Shown: positions 9,667-19,300, counted from the first letter of the stretch. The stretch is 64,000 bases of DNA from UTCHB3 sp964531325 (GCA_964531325.1 CAZHCW010000001.1:1-64000), one strand, 5' to 3'. Made by a program: numbers and translations. The notes: a model not told the origin generated them from the letters alone.

Positions 9667-10365
9667 ATGTTTAGTTTAAGTCCAATCGGGTTTGTTGAAT
9701 CTCATCTTAAGGAACGGTATGAGACTCCACATCAGGGTGTTTTTGGCAGAGATACCAACTCGGTAATCAAATTGGAAAAAAACAAAAATTTTGAGCAGGC
9801 TCTGAAAGACCTTGAGGGTTTTGAGAGGATTTGGGTGATCTACCTGTTTCATCTTAATGACTCCTGGAAGCCTCTGGTTACCCCACCGCGGAACGATGGT
9901 AAGAAGGTTGGAGTGTTTGCCTCAAGGTCGCCACACAGACCAAATGGAATTGGATTAAGTTGTGTCACACTCAAAAAGATAGACGGATTAGATATTTATA
10001 TTTCAAATTCAGATATTCTCGACGGAAGTCCGGTTCTCGATATTAAACCTTATCTCCCCTGGTCAGATTCTTTTCCTGAATCAAAAACAGGATGGGCAAA
10101 AACAGGAGAAAAAATTGTTTATACAGTAGAATTTTTTGCAGATGCATTGGCTATTTGCAACAGGATTTTTGAGGAGGATGGAGTGAATTTAGCGGGTTAT
10201 GCGAGGGTTCAGCTTGCCTTCGATCCATCTGATACGACCAGAAAAAGAGTTAATCAGGTTTCAACGGATGAATTTGGACTGACATACAGAAATTGGCAAA
10301 TCATCTATAAGATTGATGAATCAAAATCGAGTGTAACGATCACTAAGATCCTTGTTCGCGGTTAG
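9667..10365 (+). CDS. trmO: tRNA (t6A37) N6-methyltransferase TrmO
   Basis: A 232-residue TrmO/TsaA (UPF0066) family enzyme, which uses S-adenosylmethionine to methylate N6-threonylcarbamoyladenosine at position 37 of some tRNAs. The N-terminal beta-barrel carries the hallmark motifs: the FSLSPIGFVES start, TPHQGVF, the FERIWVIYLFH strand, and VGVFASRSPHRPNGIGLS, which is the family signature around the active site. A C-terminal extension of about 90 residues matches TrmO proteins. Its 3' end overlaps by 23 bp the convergent GNAT gene, so the two transcripts are antisense to each other there. Confidence 0.93.
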   Translation: MFSLSPIGFVESHLKERYETPHQGVFGRDTNSVIKLEKNKNFEQALKDLEGFERIWVIYLFHLNDSWKPLVTPPRNDGKKVGVFASRSPHRPNGIGLSCVTLKKIDGLDIYISNSDILDGSPVLDIKPYLPWSDSFPESKTGWAKTGEKIVYTVEFFADALAICNRIFEEDGVNLAGYARVQLAFDPSDTTRKRVNQVSTDEFGLTYRNWQIIYKIDESKSSVTITKILVRG

Positions 10366-10912
10366 CTTTCCAGGTTTCTTTAGTAATCAAATAAATCGAA
10401 TTTTTTATCGGTTTACCATCAACTTCAGAGTTTTCTACAAAATCTTCTTTTAATGAGAAATGGTGTGTTTTCATCAGATTGATCGATGGAATGTTTGCAC
10501 TTTGCACATATCCCATAAGCGAACTTAAGCCGAGATCAATAAATCCTAATTCCATAACCCGGATTAAAGATTCAGAAGCATAACCAACTCCCTGAAATCT
10601 TGGAAGCAGCTCAAAACCCACTTCGGCAGTTTTCCTGTCATCAGAGAAGTTCCAAAGACAAATTGTACCCATAAAAGCCTTATCAACTTTTCTTTGGATC
10701 ACCCAATATGCCCATTTACTTTCGTCGGTACCGGCAAGTGTTTTTGTGATGAATTCCCGCGCATCATCCAAATTAGCCACAGGTTTTCTGTCGATGTATT
10801 GATTTACAGCAGGATCCGATCTTAATGTAAAAAAATTCTCCGCATCATCTACTACCGGTTTCCGGAGGAAACAACGCTCAGTAGATAAAGTCCTATTCAA
10901 AAATGTATTCAT
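10343..10912 (-). CDS. GNAT acetyltransferase, RimJ/RimL type
   Basis: A 189-residue GNAT-fold acetyltransferase of the RimJ/RimL branch (Acetyltransf_3). It shows the RxxLRKPVVDDAENFF-type N-terminus, the strand containing VIQRKVDKAFMGTICLWN, and the acetyl-CoA loop region LLPRFQGVGYASESL. Relatives acetylate protein N-termini or small amines; the substrate cannot be deduced. Its stop lies inside the 3' end of trmO on the other strand. No SD-like sequence is obvious before the ATG at 10912. Confidence 0.8.
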   Translation of the reverse strand: MNTFLNRTLSTERCFLRKPVVDDAENFFTLRSDPAVNQYIDRKPVANLDDAREFITKTLAGTDESKWAYWVIQRKVDKAFMGTICLWNFSDDRKTAEVGFELLPRFQGVGYASESLIRVMELGFIDLGLSSLMGYVQSANIPSINLMKTHHFSLKEDFVENSEVDGKPIKNSIYLITKETWKANREQGS

Positions 10913-11305
10913 AAAAGTAATTTTTAATAGATAAAATGTTCGATGGTTAAAATCTCAATTACAATATAGTTTCATTTTATCAGAAATCAAAAAATATTTA
11001 TAAACAAAAACTTTTGACATCAAGGAAGACCTGTGTCCGATAAGGGAAAGATTATTTTTGGCAAAACAAATATCCTGTTAGATCATGGGTTTTATCTGAA
11101 AACTTTTGTACAATGGAAATTAAAAAGGCTGCCCCTATCGAGACAGCCTTAATAAATTGCTACGAATATTTATCCCGATCTGCGGGAATTGGCTGGGGTG
11201 TTTGGGTTATAGATCGCTGCGAAGAGTTATGGGCTGCAGTTAAAGAAAATCCGCAAACCAATTAATATTACTGCATTATTGGATTACTGCATTATTGGAT
11301 TAACA
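10913..11305. other. Noncoding stretch with tandem 16-bp repeat and a hairpin
   Basis: About 390 bp with no convincing gene. It holds two perfect head-to-tail copies of ATTACTGCATTATTGG (11267-11282 and 11283-11298). It also holds a hairpin at 11125-11150 whose minus-strand reading ends in a T-tract. A 50-codon plus-strand open frame (11113-11265) runs through that hairpin and has no recognisable ribosome site or family, so it is not called. Confidence 0.5.
11120..11150 (-). terminator. Hairpin with U-tract on the minus strand
   Basis: A 7-bp stem (AAGGCTG / CAGCCTT, 11125-11131 with 11144-11150) is followed on the minus strand by TTTTAATTT. It lies about 200 bp beyond the tmRNA, which has its own nearer terminator. 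It may therefore end a read-through or separate small transcript. Confidence 0.55.
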
Positions 11306-11341
11306 AAAACCTCAGTAACTTACTACAAAATAATAAGTTAC
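11306..11341 (-). terminator. tmRNA terminator
   Basis: An 8-bp perfect stem (11315-11322 with 11334-11341) has an 11-nt loop. On the minus strand it is followed within a few bases by five T residues (11306-11310). It begins about 10 nt beyond the tmRNA 3' CCA. Confidence 0.8.
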
Positions 11342-11350
11342 CGGTTTGAG

Positions 11351-11702
<352 letters not shown>

Positions 11703-11713
11703 AATAAAGGGAG

Positions 11714-12262
11714 TTATTTTTTCCATTTGGTGTCTTCTCTTCCTGTCGTAAAATTTTCAAATCTTGCGGCAGTGAAGAAAAAATCGGAAAGTCTGTTTAG
11801 AAATATAACGATATTTTTGTTGATTTCCTCTTTATGCATCAGGTTTACCGTCAATCTTTCTGCTCTTCTGCAAACAGTTCTGCATATATGAAGAAGTGAT
11901 GCCCCTTTGCTTCCTCCCGGAAGAATAAATTCTCTGAGTTCCTCCAACTGATTAGAGTAGAAATCTATTTGTTTTTCCAGATCAAGATAAAAATTTTCTT
12001 CTGCCCTTGGAATTTTGAAATTTTTTGGTTCTGATTCAAATGGTGTTGCAAGGTCGGAACCGAGTGTAAAAAGTCTGTTTTGAATTAACTGAAGATCGTG
12101 TTTAAGGTATTCAGACTGAATTTCACAAAGAGCATATCCGATGAATGCATTAAGTTCATCGACTGTACCATAAGTTTCTATTCTAAGATTTTCTTTACCA
12201 ACCCTTTTGCCACCAAAGAGTCCGGTATCACCGCTGTCACCGGTTTTTGTGTATATTTTCAT
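11714..12262 (-). CDS. Cob(I)alamin adenosyltransferase, PduO type
   Basis: A 182-residue PduO-type ATP:cob(I)alamin adenosyltransferase, which moves the adenosyl group of ATP to cob(I)alamin to make coenzyme B12 in the cytosol. Diagnostic motifs are the N-terminal ATP-binding TKTGDSGDTGLFGG, the TYGTVDELNAFIG helix, and RTVCRRAERL with NRLSDFFF toward the C-terminus. These form the trimer active site. Length is typical. No other B12 gene is nearby; it is followed on the same strand by the tmRNA, 11 nt downstream. It may be co-transcribed with the upstream YgfZ-like gene, from which it is separated by 41 bp. Confidence 0.93.
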   Translation of the reverse strand: MKIYTKTGDSGDTGLFGGKRVGKENLRIETYGTVDELNAFIGYALCEIQSEYLKHDLQLIQNRLFTLGSDLATPFESEPKNFKIPRAEENFYLDLEKQIDFYSNQLEELREFILPGGSKGASLLHICRTVCRRAERLTVNLMHKEEINKNIVIFLNRLSDFFFTAARFENFTTGREDTKWKK

Positions 12263-12303
12263 TTATCTCGATGATTGTTTATTATGAAAACAAATTGGGG
12301 CGA

Positions 12304-13383
12304 TTAAAGTTCCTTTACTACGGCATTAAACTTACCTGTTGAGCCATCAACAATTATTTTTCTTCCTTCTTCGAGATATGCTTTGCGCACAACCCCAAGA
12401 GCATTCACAGACCCAATGTTACCATTCAGTGCAACTGAAGTCAAGACCCCTGCATCAGCACCATTTTCGTCTTTTAAAGCAGCAGGCAGGACACCATCAA
12501 ATGCCCGTTCAACCTCCAGATTTACGAGGAACTTCTGAACTTTGTCGTATGTATCAAGTCTGGCAATTACTTCCTGACCGATAAAACATCCCTTCTTAAG
12601 AGATACTTCAGTCATCAATTTTATTTCATGTGGATTAAAATAATCAGAAAGTTCATTTACACCGGGGAGTTTTTTTGCCAGATAATAATCTCTTACCGAA
12701 GTTTCAGCCACAAAATCGACCGAAAAAGGTCCATCATAATTGAGGATGTATGCCGTTAGTTTATCAAACCCGCTTGGATCACCGTAAATCAAATATTTGT
12801 CGATTTTATCGGCAAACCGGAATTTGATGAGACTAAAAGTTTTGTCTTCAAATTCAAAATGATAAATTTTATTTGGCTCTTCTTCTTTAATCCCTGAAAG
12901 GAGAATAATAAAAGTCTGAGCCTGAGGTCCATATATCTCAAAACTGCCAAAGTTGCCTGTGATATCTTGAATATGCACATCGTCGTTGATGATATATTTG
13001 TTAATCCACCTTGTCAACTTGTCGGAGCTCCCGGCACTACCAAACAGCAGCAAACGATTACCTTTGTTTACCAAAAGTACGGAATCAATGATCCTTCCTT
13101 TGTCGGAGCAGAAAAGTGTTCTGATGGATTCACCGGGCTTCAACCCCTTAAGGTCGTTGGTGGAAATCCTGTTGAGGAAATCAAGGGCATCATCACCTTT
13201 AATCTCGAGGGTGCAAAAGGAAGAAGTATCCCTTACTGCTGTTCCATTTTTAAGTAGTAATGCATCTGCCTGACTTCCCTTTTTGCTCCCGGTAATAATG
13301 TAATTATTTTCGAAAAGTGTAAACGAAAAGCCGTTTTGTGTCAAAATGTCTTGGATTATGGAAGAAAAAATTTTATCAGTCAT
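12304..13383 (-). CDS. ygfZ: YgfZ/GcvT-like folate-binding protein
   Basis: A 359-residue member of the aminomethyltransferase-fold family YgfZ (IBA57/CAF17 group). It carries the signature K-G-C-[FY]-x-G-Q-E as KKGCFIGQEVIARLDTYDK in the C-terminal half. The N-terminal folate-binding part (CTLEIKGDDALDFLNRISTND) resembles GcvT. Family members bind folate and support maturation or repair of certain 4Fe-4S enzymes such as MiaB; both miaB and rimO occur in this window. The 3' neighbour on the same strand is the adenosyltransferase, 41 bp away. Confidence in family is high, in exact role moderate. Confidence 0.88.
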   Translation of the reverse strand: MTDKIFSSIIQDILTQNGFSFTLFENNYIITGSKKGSQADALLLKNGTAVRDTSSFCTLEIKGDDALDFLNRISTNDLKGLKPGESIRTLFCSDKGRIIDSVLLVNKGNRLLLFGSAGSSDKLTRWINKYIINDDVHIQDITGNFGSFEIYGPQAQTFIILLSGIKEEEPNKIYHFEFEDKTFSLIKFRFADKIDKYLIYGDPSGFDKLTAYILNYDGPFSVDFVAETSVRDYYLAKKLPGVNELSDYFNPHEIKLMTEVSLKKGCFIGQEVIARLDTYDKVQKFLVNLEVERAFDGVLPAALKDENGADAGVLTSVALNGNIGSVNALGVVRKAYLEEGRKIIVDGSTGKFNAVVKEL

Positions 13384-13419
13384 ATATCTTGTTTGATGAT
13401 CGTATTAATAAATTGAGCC

Positions 13420-13448
13420 ACTGCCCGGAGATAAATATTCCGGGCAGT
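13420..13448. terminator. Perfect 10-bp intergenic hairpin
   Basis: ACTGCCCGGA (13420-13429) pairs fully with TCCGGGCAGT (13439-13448) around a 9-nt loop. It sits between the end of the exported-protein gene and the start of ygfZ. On the minus strand the sequence after it is AT-rich without a clean T-run, so it may terminate or attenuate. Confidence 0.5.
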
Positions 13449-13465
13449 AATGGGAAGTGTTAAAT

Positions 13466-14344
13466 TTAGTACGGTGTTACTTTTTCAGGGTACCGGGAAT
13501 TGACATAAAGTGAGTCTTTCCAGATGTAGGTAACCGAGTCGATAACAGAGATGTAATGATCGTTATCAACAAAAACATATTCGATATAATCGGGATATTT
13601 ATCTCCATTTGCATCTGTCATAATCCTTTTTTGGTTTATACCTTCATAGGTCAGGAGCAGATGCGGCTGTTTTTGGAAACCGTCGATAAAGAAGTAGTTA
13701 AAATAAAAAGTCGCATTTTTAAACTGGGCATAAAAATCAATTTTAGCATAAGGGATATTTTTTGCCGTCCAATTCTGCATCGAAATCGATTTAAAACCGC
13801 CGTGAGATGGTGTGTATTTTTCCCATAACCGGCCAAATACTTTCCCATCATTTTTGAACCCGGTCATAAAAAACATTGCTGTCCCGAGTCGGGTTGAGTC
13901 GTAATCAATAAAACTTTGATCATAACCGATAACATTTTTCGATTCTATCAGTCTGTCTCTTTCCTGTCCCTCTCTTGAAGTAGCAATTAATGCAAAGACC
14001 AGTTTACCCGCTGACTCCTGACGGTAGATCACGGCAGCAGGTGGAATCCCAACTGAGTTGGGAATATCCTCTTCTATAACATAACTGCCTTTTGGATAGG
14101 TTCTGAGTACAGCTTCCATAAGATCGATTGTATCCCCCGGGAAACGGGTTTTAGTCATCGATTTTCTTTTTTGCAGGTTGTACTCCTGTATGGAAAGGTC
14201 TTTATCCGGCTGATCTTCAACAAGTTCTGTAGTTGCAGTAGATCCAGTTTCCGTAGGATCTTCCGACACTTCGTCACCACAACCTGCAATAAAAATCGCA
14301 AGCCCATAGATTAAAACGAATGTGATTAGATATTTTAATTTCAT
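13466..14344 (-). CDS. Lipoprotein of unknown function
   Basis: A 292-residue predicted lipoprotein. It has a hydrophobic N-terminus ending in a lipobox-like FIAGC (Cys near residue 22), then a low-complexity acidic and Thr-rich linker (about 24-52), then a mixed alpha/beta globular part. No family is recognised. The segment IMTDANGDKYPDYIEYVFVDND is Asp-rich and could bind calcium, but that is a guess. It lies 14 bp downstream of the M20 peptidase gene and likely shares its transcript. Confidence 0.75.
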   Translation of the reverse strand: MKLKYLITFVLIYGLAIFIAGCGDEVSEDPTETGSTATTELVEDQPDKDLSIQEYNLQKRKSMTKTRFPGDTIDLMEAVLRTYPKGSYVIEEDIPNSVGIPPAAVIYRQESAGKLVFALIATSREGQERDRLIESKNVIGYDQSFIDYDSTRLGTAMFFMTGFKNDGKVFGRLWEKYTPSHGGFKSISMQNWTAKNIPYAKIDFYAQFKNATFYFNYFFIDGFQKQPHLLLTYEGINQKRIMTDANGDKYPDYIEYVFVDNDHYISVIDSVTYIWKDSLYVNSRYPEKVTPY

Positions 14345-14358
14345 TTTAGACAGTTCCT

Positions 14359-15726
14359 TTATTTCTTTGCGTATTCTTCCATAAACAAGGCAGAACTAAT
14401 TATTCCAAGCCTGAAATGGTTGAGATCAAAGTGTTCATCCGGTGAGTGGAGATTTTCGGTGTTAAGCCCGAGACCCATAAGCACCGCGTCAGCTCCCAGA
14501 TATTTTTTAAATTTGGCTACCACGGGAATACTTCCACCTTCCCTAATGTAAACAGTATCCTTCCCAAATGCACGACTAAGAGCATTTGTTGCAGCAGTAA
14601 TTGCTTTTGATTCCAATGGCACAAGACAAGCCTCGGCACCGTGGACATCTGTTACTTTCACTTTAACAGATTTTGGAGCCACACTTTCAACAAAATCTTT
14701 AAATTGTTGTCCAATTTTTGTTGGGTTCTGGTTAGCCACAAGTCTCATACTGATTTTTGCAGAGGCTTTTGAAGGGATAATGGTTTTAGCACCGGCGCCG
14801 CTAAAGCCACCCCAGATACCATTACAATCCAGTGTTGGTCTTGCTCCGGTTCTTTCAATAACTGTGTAACCCTTTTCACCCCAAAGTTCTTCAACATCTA
14901 AATGTTTTTTATACTCTTCTTCAGAGAATTCGAGCAGTGCAAGTTTATTTCTCTCAAGTTCGGTCAGTGGTACTACATCATCATAAAATCCCGGAATGGC
15001 AACTTTACCATTCTCATCATGCATCTTTGCGATAATTTGTGCAAGAATGTTTACAGGATTTGCAACAGCTCCTCCAAATGTACCTGAGTGAAGATCTCTT
15101 GATGGTCCGGTAACTTCAACTTCCATGTAACAGAGTCCCCTGAGCCCGTAGGTGAGGGTTGGTAACATCGGAGCAAAAAGTGCTGTATCAGAAACAAGCA
15201 CAACATCACATTTTAATAATTCTTTGTTGGCAATGAGGAATGGTTCAAGGCTTGGACTGCCAATCTCCTCTTCTCCCTCGATAATAAATTTTACATTGAG
15301 TGGAAGTTCACCCACAGTTTGCATAATGGATTGAATAGCTTTAATGTGCATGTAGAGTTGACCCTTATCGTCAGTTGCTCCACGCGCATAAATTTTTCCG
15401 TCAATAATTACGGGGTTAAATGGTTCAGAATGCCACAGTTCCACGGGGTCAACGGGTTGCACATCGTAGTGACCATAGATGAGGACGGTGGGGGCACCTT
15501 CAACTCTGAGCCTTTCACCGTAAACTACAGGGTGACCTGCGGTTTGCATCACCTCGGCACGGTCCAAGCCGGCTTCGAGCATCTTTTCTGCAGTAAAAGC
15601 AGCACATCTGTTTATGTCATCTTTGTTTTCAGGAAGCGTACTGATGCTGGGGAAACGAAGGTAGTCGGTTAACTCACCGATATATTTATCAATATTTTGA
15701 TTTACATGTTGTTCCATTTTGTTCAT
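14359..15726 (-). CDS. M20 family dipeptidase
   Basis: A 455-residue M20/M25/M40 family metallopeptidase (CNDP/dipeptidase branch), cytosolic. Metal-site motifs are visible: GHYDVQPVD (His and Asp ligands), ARGATDDKGQ (bridging Asp) and FIIEGEEEIGSPS (general-base Glu and metal Glu). A dimerisation lid domain is inserted in the middle (about residues 200-330) and the C-terminal HSPDEHFD carries the last His ligand. Likely substrates are dipeptides or N-acyl amino acids. ATG at 15726 is chosen over TTG at 15738 because the TTG overlaps a good SD, TTGAGGA. It is followed by the lipoprotein gene. Confidence 0.92.
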   Translation of the reverse strand: MNKMEQHVNQNIDKYIGELTDYLRFPSISTLPENKDDINRCAAFTAEKMLEAGLDRAEVMQTAGHPVVYGERLRVEGAPTVLIYGHYDVQPVDPVELWHSEPFNPVIIDGKIYARGATDDKGQLYMHIKAIQSIMQTVGELPLNVKFIIEGEEEIGSPSLEPFLIANKELLKCDVVLVSDTALFAPMLPTLTYGLRGLCYMEVEVTGPSRDLHSGTFGGAVANPVNILAQIIAKMHDENGKVAIPGFYDDVVPLTELERNKLALLEFSEEEYKKHLDVEELWGEKGYTVIERTGARPTLDCNGIWGGFSGAGAKTIIPSKASAKISMRLVANQNPTKIGQQFKDFVESVAPKSVKVKVTDVHGAEACLVPLESKAITAATNALSRAFGKDTVYIREGGSIPVVAKFKKYLGADAVLMGLGLNTENLHSPDEHFDLNHFRLGIISSALFMEEYAKK

Positions 15727-15734
15727 AACAATCC

Positions 15735-16745
15735 TCAATTGATCTTGTATTTGTAAATAATGGGAACAAGTTTTTCAAATCTGTCCACAGTATTTACATC
15801 CATTTTTCTTAAAATATTCTTAACCGGTATAAATTCTTGTGAATAAGGGTCATCAATCAGATAAACAAAACCTGTCTTATCGAGAGCTATCGATTCAATA
15901 GCCGCAGCATACCGGAAGGCATGATAATCGGGTATATAATTGGTTATGTTAAAAACTCTAATATTCGTGACTTTAAATTTATTATCAAATTTTAAATTAA
16001 AAAAGTTAAGTCTGTTTCTATCCACCCCCCAAAGTGAACCGTCTCCACCGGGAGCGAGCCCTGTAATAGTATTAATCCCAAGAGAATCGAGCCACATTGT
16101 GTTTATAATTTGAAGCGATTTTTTATCTACAACTCTGATTAAACTGCCATCAAATGTTTTTTCACTTCTTTTAATCCCCTCGAGCCCCAGATAGATATAG
16201 TTTGAATCGACAGCCAACCCTTCGTATCCTATATTGTCGAGGATATTCTCACGAAACAGTGAATCGGGAGTAATATTAAGCCTCTTTAACCCCGTAACAA
16301 CAAGTGAAAAAATGTTATTATTCTTAAAAATCACCTCATAAATGCCGAATTGAGCCCGGTATCTGCTATATGGTTCAATACTTACATAAACTTTTCCGGT
16401 GTATTTGTCGTAAGCAATATCCTCAAAATCAAGTTGTACCTTTTTTGGCAGGGTATCGGTAATGCTGGAATCGATAACAATCGGCTGAAAAAAAAACTCA
16501 TTATCCACCACCTTGAGAAGGTGAAAAGCCTCTTTATCATCACATAAAATGAAAATGGGTTGCCCCAGATCATCAGTTTTGATAAATGCCATCCCGGAAG
16601 TCTGGTTCGGGAAATATTTGCCGTCAGTTAACCAGGCCGGAAAACCGGTTACAAGCCCCGAAGGAGAGCCACACCTGCTCAACTCAAAAAATAGTGCTGT
16701 TATAGTTAAAGCTATAATTGCTATATTTAAGTATTTTAATTTCAT
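15735..16745 (-). CDS. Exported beta-propeller-like protein (phytase/SdiA-regulated-like)
   Basis: A 336-residue protein with an N-terminal hydrophobic segment (KYLNIAIIALTITALFFELS) and a following Cys, but no good lipobox. It is exported and may be membrane-anchored. Repeated short blocks such as FEDIAYDKYTGKVYVS, IGYEGLAVDSNYIYLG and AIESIALDKTGFVYLI resemble the blades of the SdiA-regulated or esterase-like phytase beta-propeller families. Function is unknown. It is 8 bp upstream of the M20 peptidase start, so the two and the lipoprotein probably form an operon. It diverges from lptF across a 62-bp spacer that must hold both promoters. Confidence 0.7.
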   Translation of the reverse strand: MKLKYLNIAIIALTITALFFELSRCGSPSGLVTGFPAWLTDGKYFPNQTSGMAFIKTDDLGQPIFILCDDKEAFHLLKVVDNEFFFQPIVIDSSITDTLPKKVQLDFEDIAYDKYTGKVYVSIEPYSRYRAQFGIYEVIFKNNNIFSLVVTGLKRLNITPDSLFRENILDNIGYEGLAVDSNYIYLGLEGIKRSEKTFDGSLIRVVDKKSLQIINTMWLDSLGINTITGLAPGGDGSLWGVDRNRLNFFNLKFDNKFKVTNIRVFNITNYIPDYHAFRYAAAIESIALDKTGFVYLIDDPYSQEFIPVKNILRKMDVNTVDRFEKLVPIIYKYKIN

Positions 16746-16807
16746 TTAGTTACAAAACTAAGCAGTTTTACCATTAGAAAAAATACGAAGGCACTACCCC
16801 AAACGGA

Positions 16808-18175
16808 ATGATATTAAGTTTTTATGTTCTGAGGAAGTTTTTTATACCGTTCCTCTTTTCTGTCTTCTCCCTCTTCTCGATTTTCATCCTCCAGTTTTTG
16901 ATGAGGTTCTCGGAACAATTGATTGGCAAAGGTATAGCTACAACACTGATTATTCAATTGATTGTTTACAACCTTGCCTGGATGATGGTGCTTGTTGTGC
17001 CCATGGCGGTGCTTGTTGCCACTCTGATGGCGTTTGGCGGGTTGTCTCAGGACAATGAAATTACTGCTATCAGGGCTGCGGGATTAAGTATCTACAAACT
17101 GACTCTTCTCCCTCTGGTAATGGCAGCCGGTCTTGTTTATTTCCTGATCTATTTCAACAACAACATCCTCCCTGATGCAAATCATAAAACCAAAAACCTG
17201 ATGTGGGAGATTACTGCCACCAGGCCCGCTCTCTCAATCGTTCCAAATGTTTTTATGACAGAGATTTCAGGATACGCTATTCTTGCCGAAAAAGTGACAC
17301 AGGACTCAAATAAATTGATGAATGTTAAAATCTATGACAACAGCAGGAGCGGAACTGTTAATATCCTCACAGCTAAAAGAGGTGAGTTAAACTTTAATCT
17401 TGACCGTACAAAACTCGTGATGAATCTTTTTGAAGGCGAAATTCATGAGCAGGGTGAAAATAACCTTTACAGAAAAATTCAATTTAAACAACATCTGCTT
17501 TTAATGAATTCAGAGCAGTTCTCTCTGAAGAAAATTACCGACGACTATCGCTCCGATCGTGAACTTGGAATCGCTGACCTGGAACTAAGAGCAGACAGCA
17601 TCAAAAAAGTGCTGCACGAGCATGTTCAAATTATGAGTAGAATCTCAAGTCCCTTCTTTTATGGAGATTCTGCCGGGAATGCCCTGCCACCGATGAATGC
17701 AGGCGACACGGGAACACCGGTTTATTATGAAAGATTAAAAGGAAAAGTTAAACAACAACTTTCAACAATTGAAACCACTCTCACCGCAATTGATTATCTT
17801 ATCATGCAAGAGTATGCCTACAAAGTTGAAATCGAAAAGAAATTTTCGATTCCGGCAGCATGTCTTGTTTTTTTATTGCTCGGTGCCCCGCTCGGAATGA
17901 TGACAAGAAGGGGTGGTTTTGGAGCGGCTGCAAGTATAAGTCTCTTCTTTTTTCTCCTCTATTGGTCGTTCCTTATAGGTGGTGAAAAGCTCGCCGACCG
18001 TGGGCTCGTCTCCCCTTTTGTGGGAATGTGGGCAGCTAATTTTATTCTCGCCTTCACCGGTGTTTATCTTTTCTACAGGTCCGTTAGAGATAATGCCACA
18101 ATAGATTTGTCATCCCTTCAACGCTTTTTACCAAAAAGATTCAGAAAGTCTGACGGTGATCTTCAAGATACTTGA
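16808..18175 (+). CDS. lptF: LPS export ABC transporter permease LptF
   Basis: A 455-residue YjgP/YjgQ-family permease. Three N-terminal helices (about 10-125), a large beta-jellyroll periplasmic part and three C-terminal helices (about 350-435) follow the LptF/G plan. With LptG and the LptB ATPase it extracts lipopolysaccharide from the inner membrane. The QDNEITAIRAAG segment is the coupling helix region conserved in the family. It overlaps the downstream lptG by 20 bp. LptB is not in the window. Which of the pair is F and which is G is set by gene order and is less certain than the family. Confidence 0.88.
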   Translation: MILSFYVLRKFFIPFLFSVFSLFSIFILQFLMRFSEQLIGKGIATTLIIQLIVYNLAWMMVLVVPMAVLVATLMAFGGLSQDNEITAIRAAGLSIYKLTLLPLVMAAGLVYFLIYFNNNILPDANHKTKNLMWEITATRPALSIVPNVFMTEISGYAILAEKVTQDSNKLMNVKIYDNSRSGTVNILTAKRGELNFNLDRTKLVMNLFEGEIHEQGENNLYRKIQFKQHLLLMNSEQFSLKKITDDYRSDRELGIADLELRADSIKKVLHEHVQIMSRISSPFFYGDSAGNALPPMNAGDTGTPVYYERLKGKVKQQLSTIETTLTAIDYLIMQEYAYKVEIEKKFSIPAACLVFLLLGAPLGMMTRRGGFGAAASISLFFFLLYWSFLIGGEKLADRGLVSPFVGMWAANFILAFTGVYLFYRSVRDNATIDLSSLQRFLPKRFRKSDGDLQDT

Positions 18176-19244
18176 CAAATACATCATTAAAAGTTTTATT
18201 CTGTCAATCTTTTATGGTCTGATGGCGTTTACCATGCTTTTTGTTATAATTGATCTGATGGAAAATCTTGATGACTTTATCGATAACAATGTGGGTACTT
18301 TCATTATTCTTGAATATTATCTCGTCTTTATTCCTGAAATCCTGAAGCTGATGACACCAGTGGCAGTGCTCTTTGGAGGTTTGTTTACGGCAGGGAAAAT
18401 GTCATCCAACAATGAACTTACTGCAATAAAATCCAGTGGCGTATCGATCTACAGATATATGCTCCCTTTTATCGTTGTATGTATCTTCATTTCAGGACTT
18501 ATCTTCTATTTTGGCGGGTTCGTTGTTCCCAATGCAAATGTGAGAAAAACACAAATTGAGGCAGAATATCTTAAAAAGAACGAGTCATCGGCAATCAGTA
18601 ATCTCTTTTTTCAGGACCCCCCAAACAGAATTATTAACATGTTCTATTTTAACCCCGAAAAACTTGAAGCTTACAAAACAGGAATTCAAACCTACGACAC
18701 CCTCAATTCGATTAAGATGACACAAAGAATTGATGCCGAAAGACTCGTGTTTAATCCAAAAACAGGTACCTGGACAGCATTTAATGGAACAGTTAGAAAA
18801 TTTGGTGAACTAAATGAAAATTTTACTTCTTTTGCAGAGATGGAAATAAAGGGACTTAAATTTACACCGGACGACCTCCAGGTAAAACAACAAAGGCTCG
18901 AGATTCTTAGCAATGTCCAATTGGAAAAACTGATCGACGATACCAAAAATGCAGGATATGACTCACAAAGAGTGGAAATTGAATATTATTCAAGGTTTTC
19001 ATTCCCCTTTACTGCCATTATTATCATTATCTTTGGACTTCCGATATCCACAGTTAAACGAAGAACCGGAATTGCTCTGCAATTTGGAATTAACATACTC
19101 GTTACTTTCATCTATTTAAGTATGATGCAGATCGTAACAGCGTTGGGGAAAAACGGTTCTTTAGAACCACTTATTACCGCATGGTTAGTGAACATAGTAT
19201 TCTTCGCGGCTGCTCTGTTTAATCTTTTTAGAATTAAAGGATAA
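18156..19244 (+). CDS. lptG: LPS export ABC transporter permease LptG
   Basis: A 362-residue YjgP/YjgQ-family permease, partner of the preceding gene. It has the six-helix arrangement with a periplasmic domain between helices 3 and 4, and the NNELTAIKSSGVSIYR coupling-helix motif. The GTG start at 18156 lies 20 bp inside the end of lptF in another frame, giving translational coupling that fits the 1:1 heterodimer. The protein begins IFKILDKYIIKSFI, which is typical of family members. Confidence 0.88.
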   Translation: MIFKILDKYIIKSFILSIFYGLMAFTMLFVIIDLMENLDDFIDNNVGTFIILEYYLVFIPEILKLMTPVAVLFGGLFTAGKMSSNNELTAIKSSGVSIYRYMLPFIVVCIFISGLIFYFGGFVVPNANVRKTQIEAEYLKKNESSAISNLFFQDPPNRIINMFYFNPEKLEAYKTGIQTYDTLNSIKMTQRIDAERLVFNPKTGTWTAFNGTVRKFGELNENFTSFAEMEIKGLKFTPDDLQVKQQRLEILSNVQLEKLIDDTKNAGYDSQRVEIEYYSRFSFPFTAIIIIIFGLPISTVKRRTGIALQFGINILVTFIYLSMMQIVTALGKNGSLEPLITAWLVNIVFFAAALFNLFRIKG

Positions 19245-19300
19245 TCATTTCCCAAATTGAAATCTTTTTCTTATTTTTAATGCAAAAGTAAGTAGGAATT

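Noticed and set aside
11113..11265. 50-codon plus-strand open frame between the GNAT gene and tmRNA
   Set aside because: No ribosome site, no family, and it runs through a hairpin and a GC-rich palindrome; likely chance.
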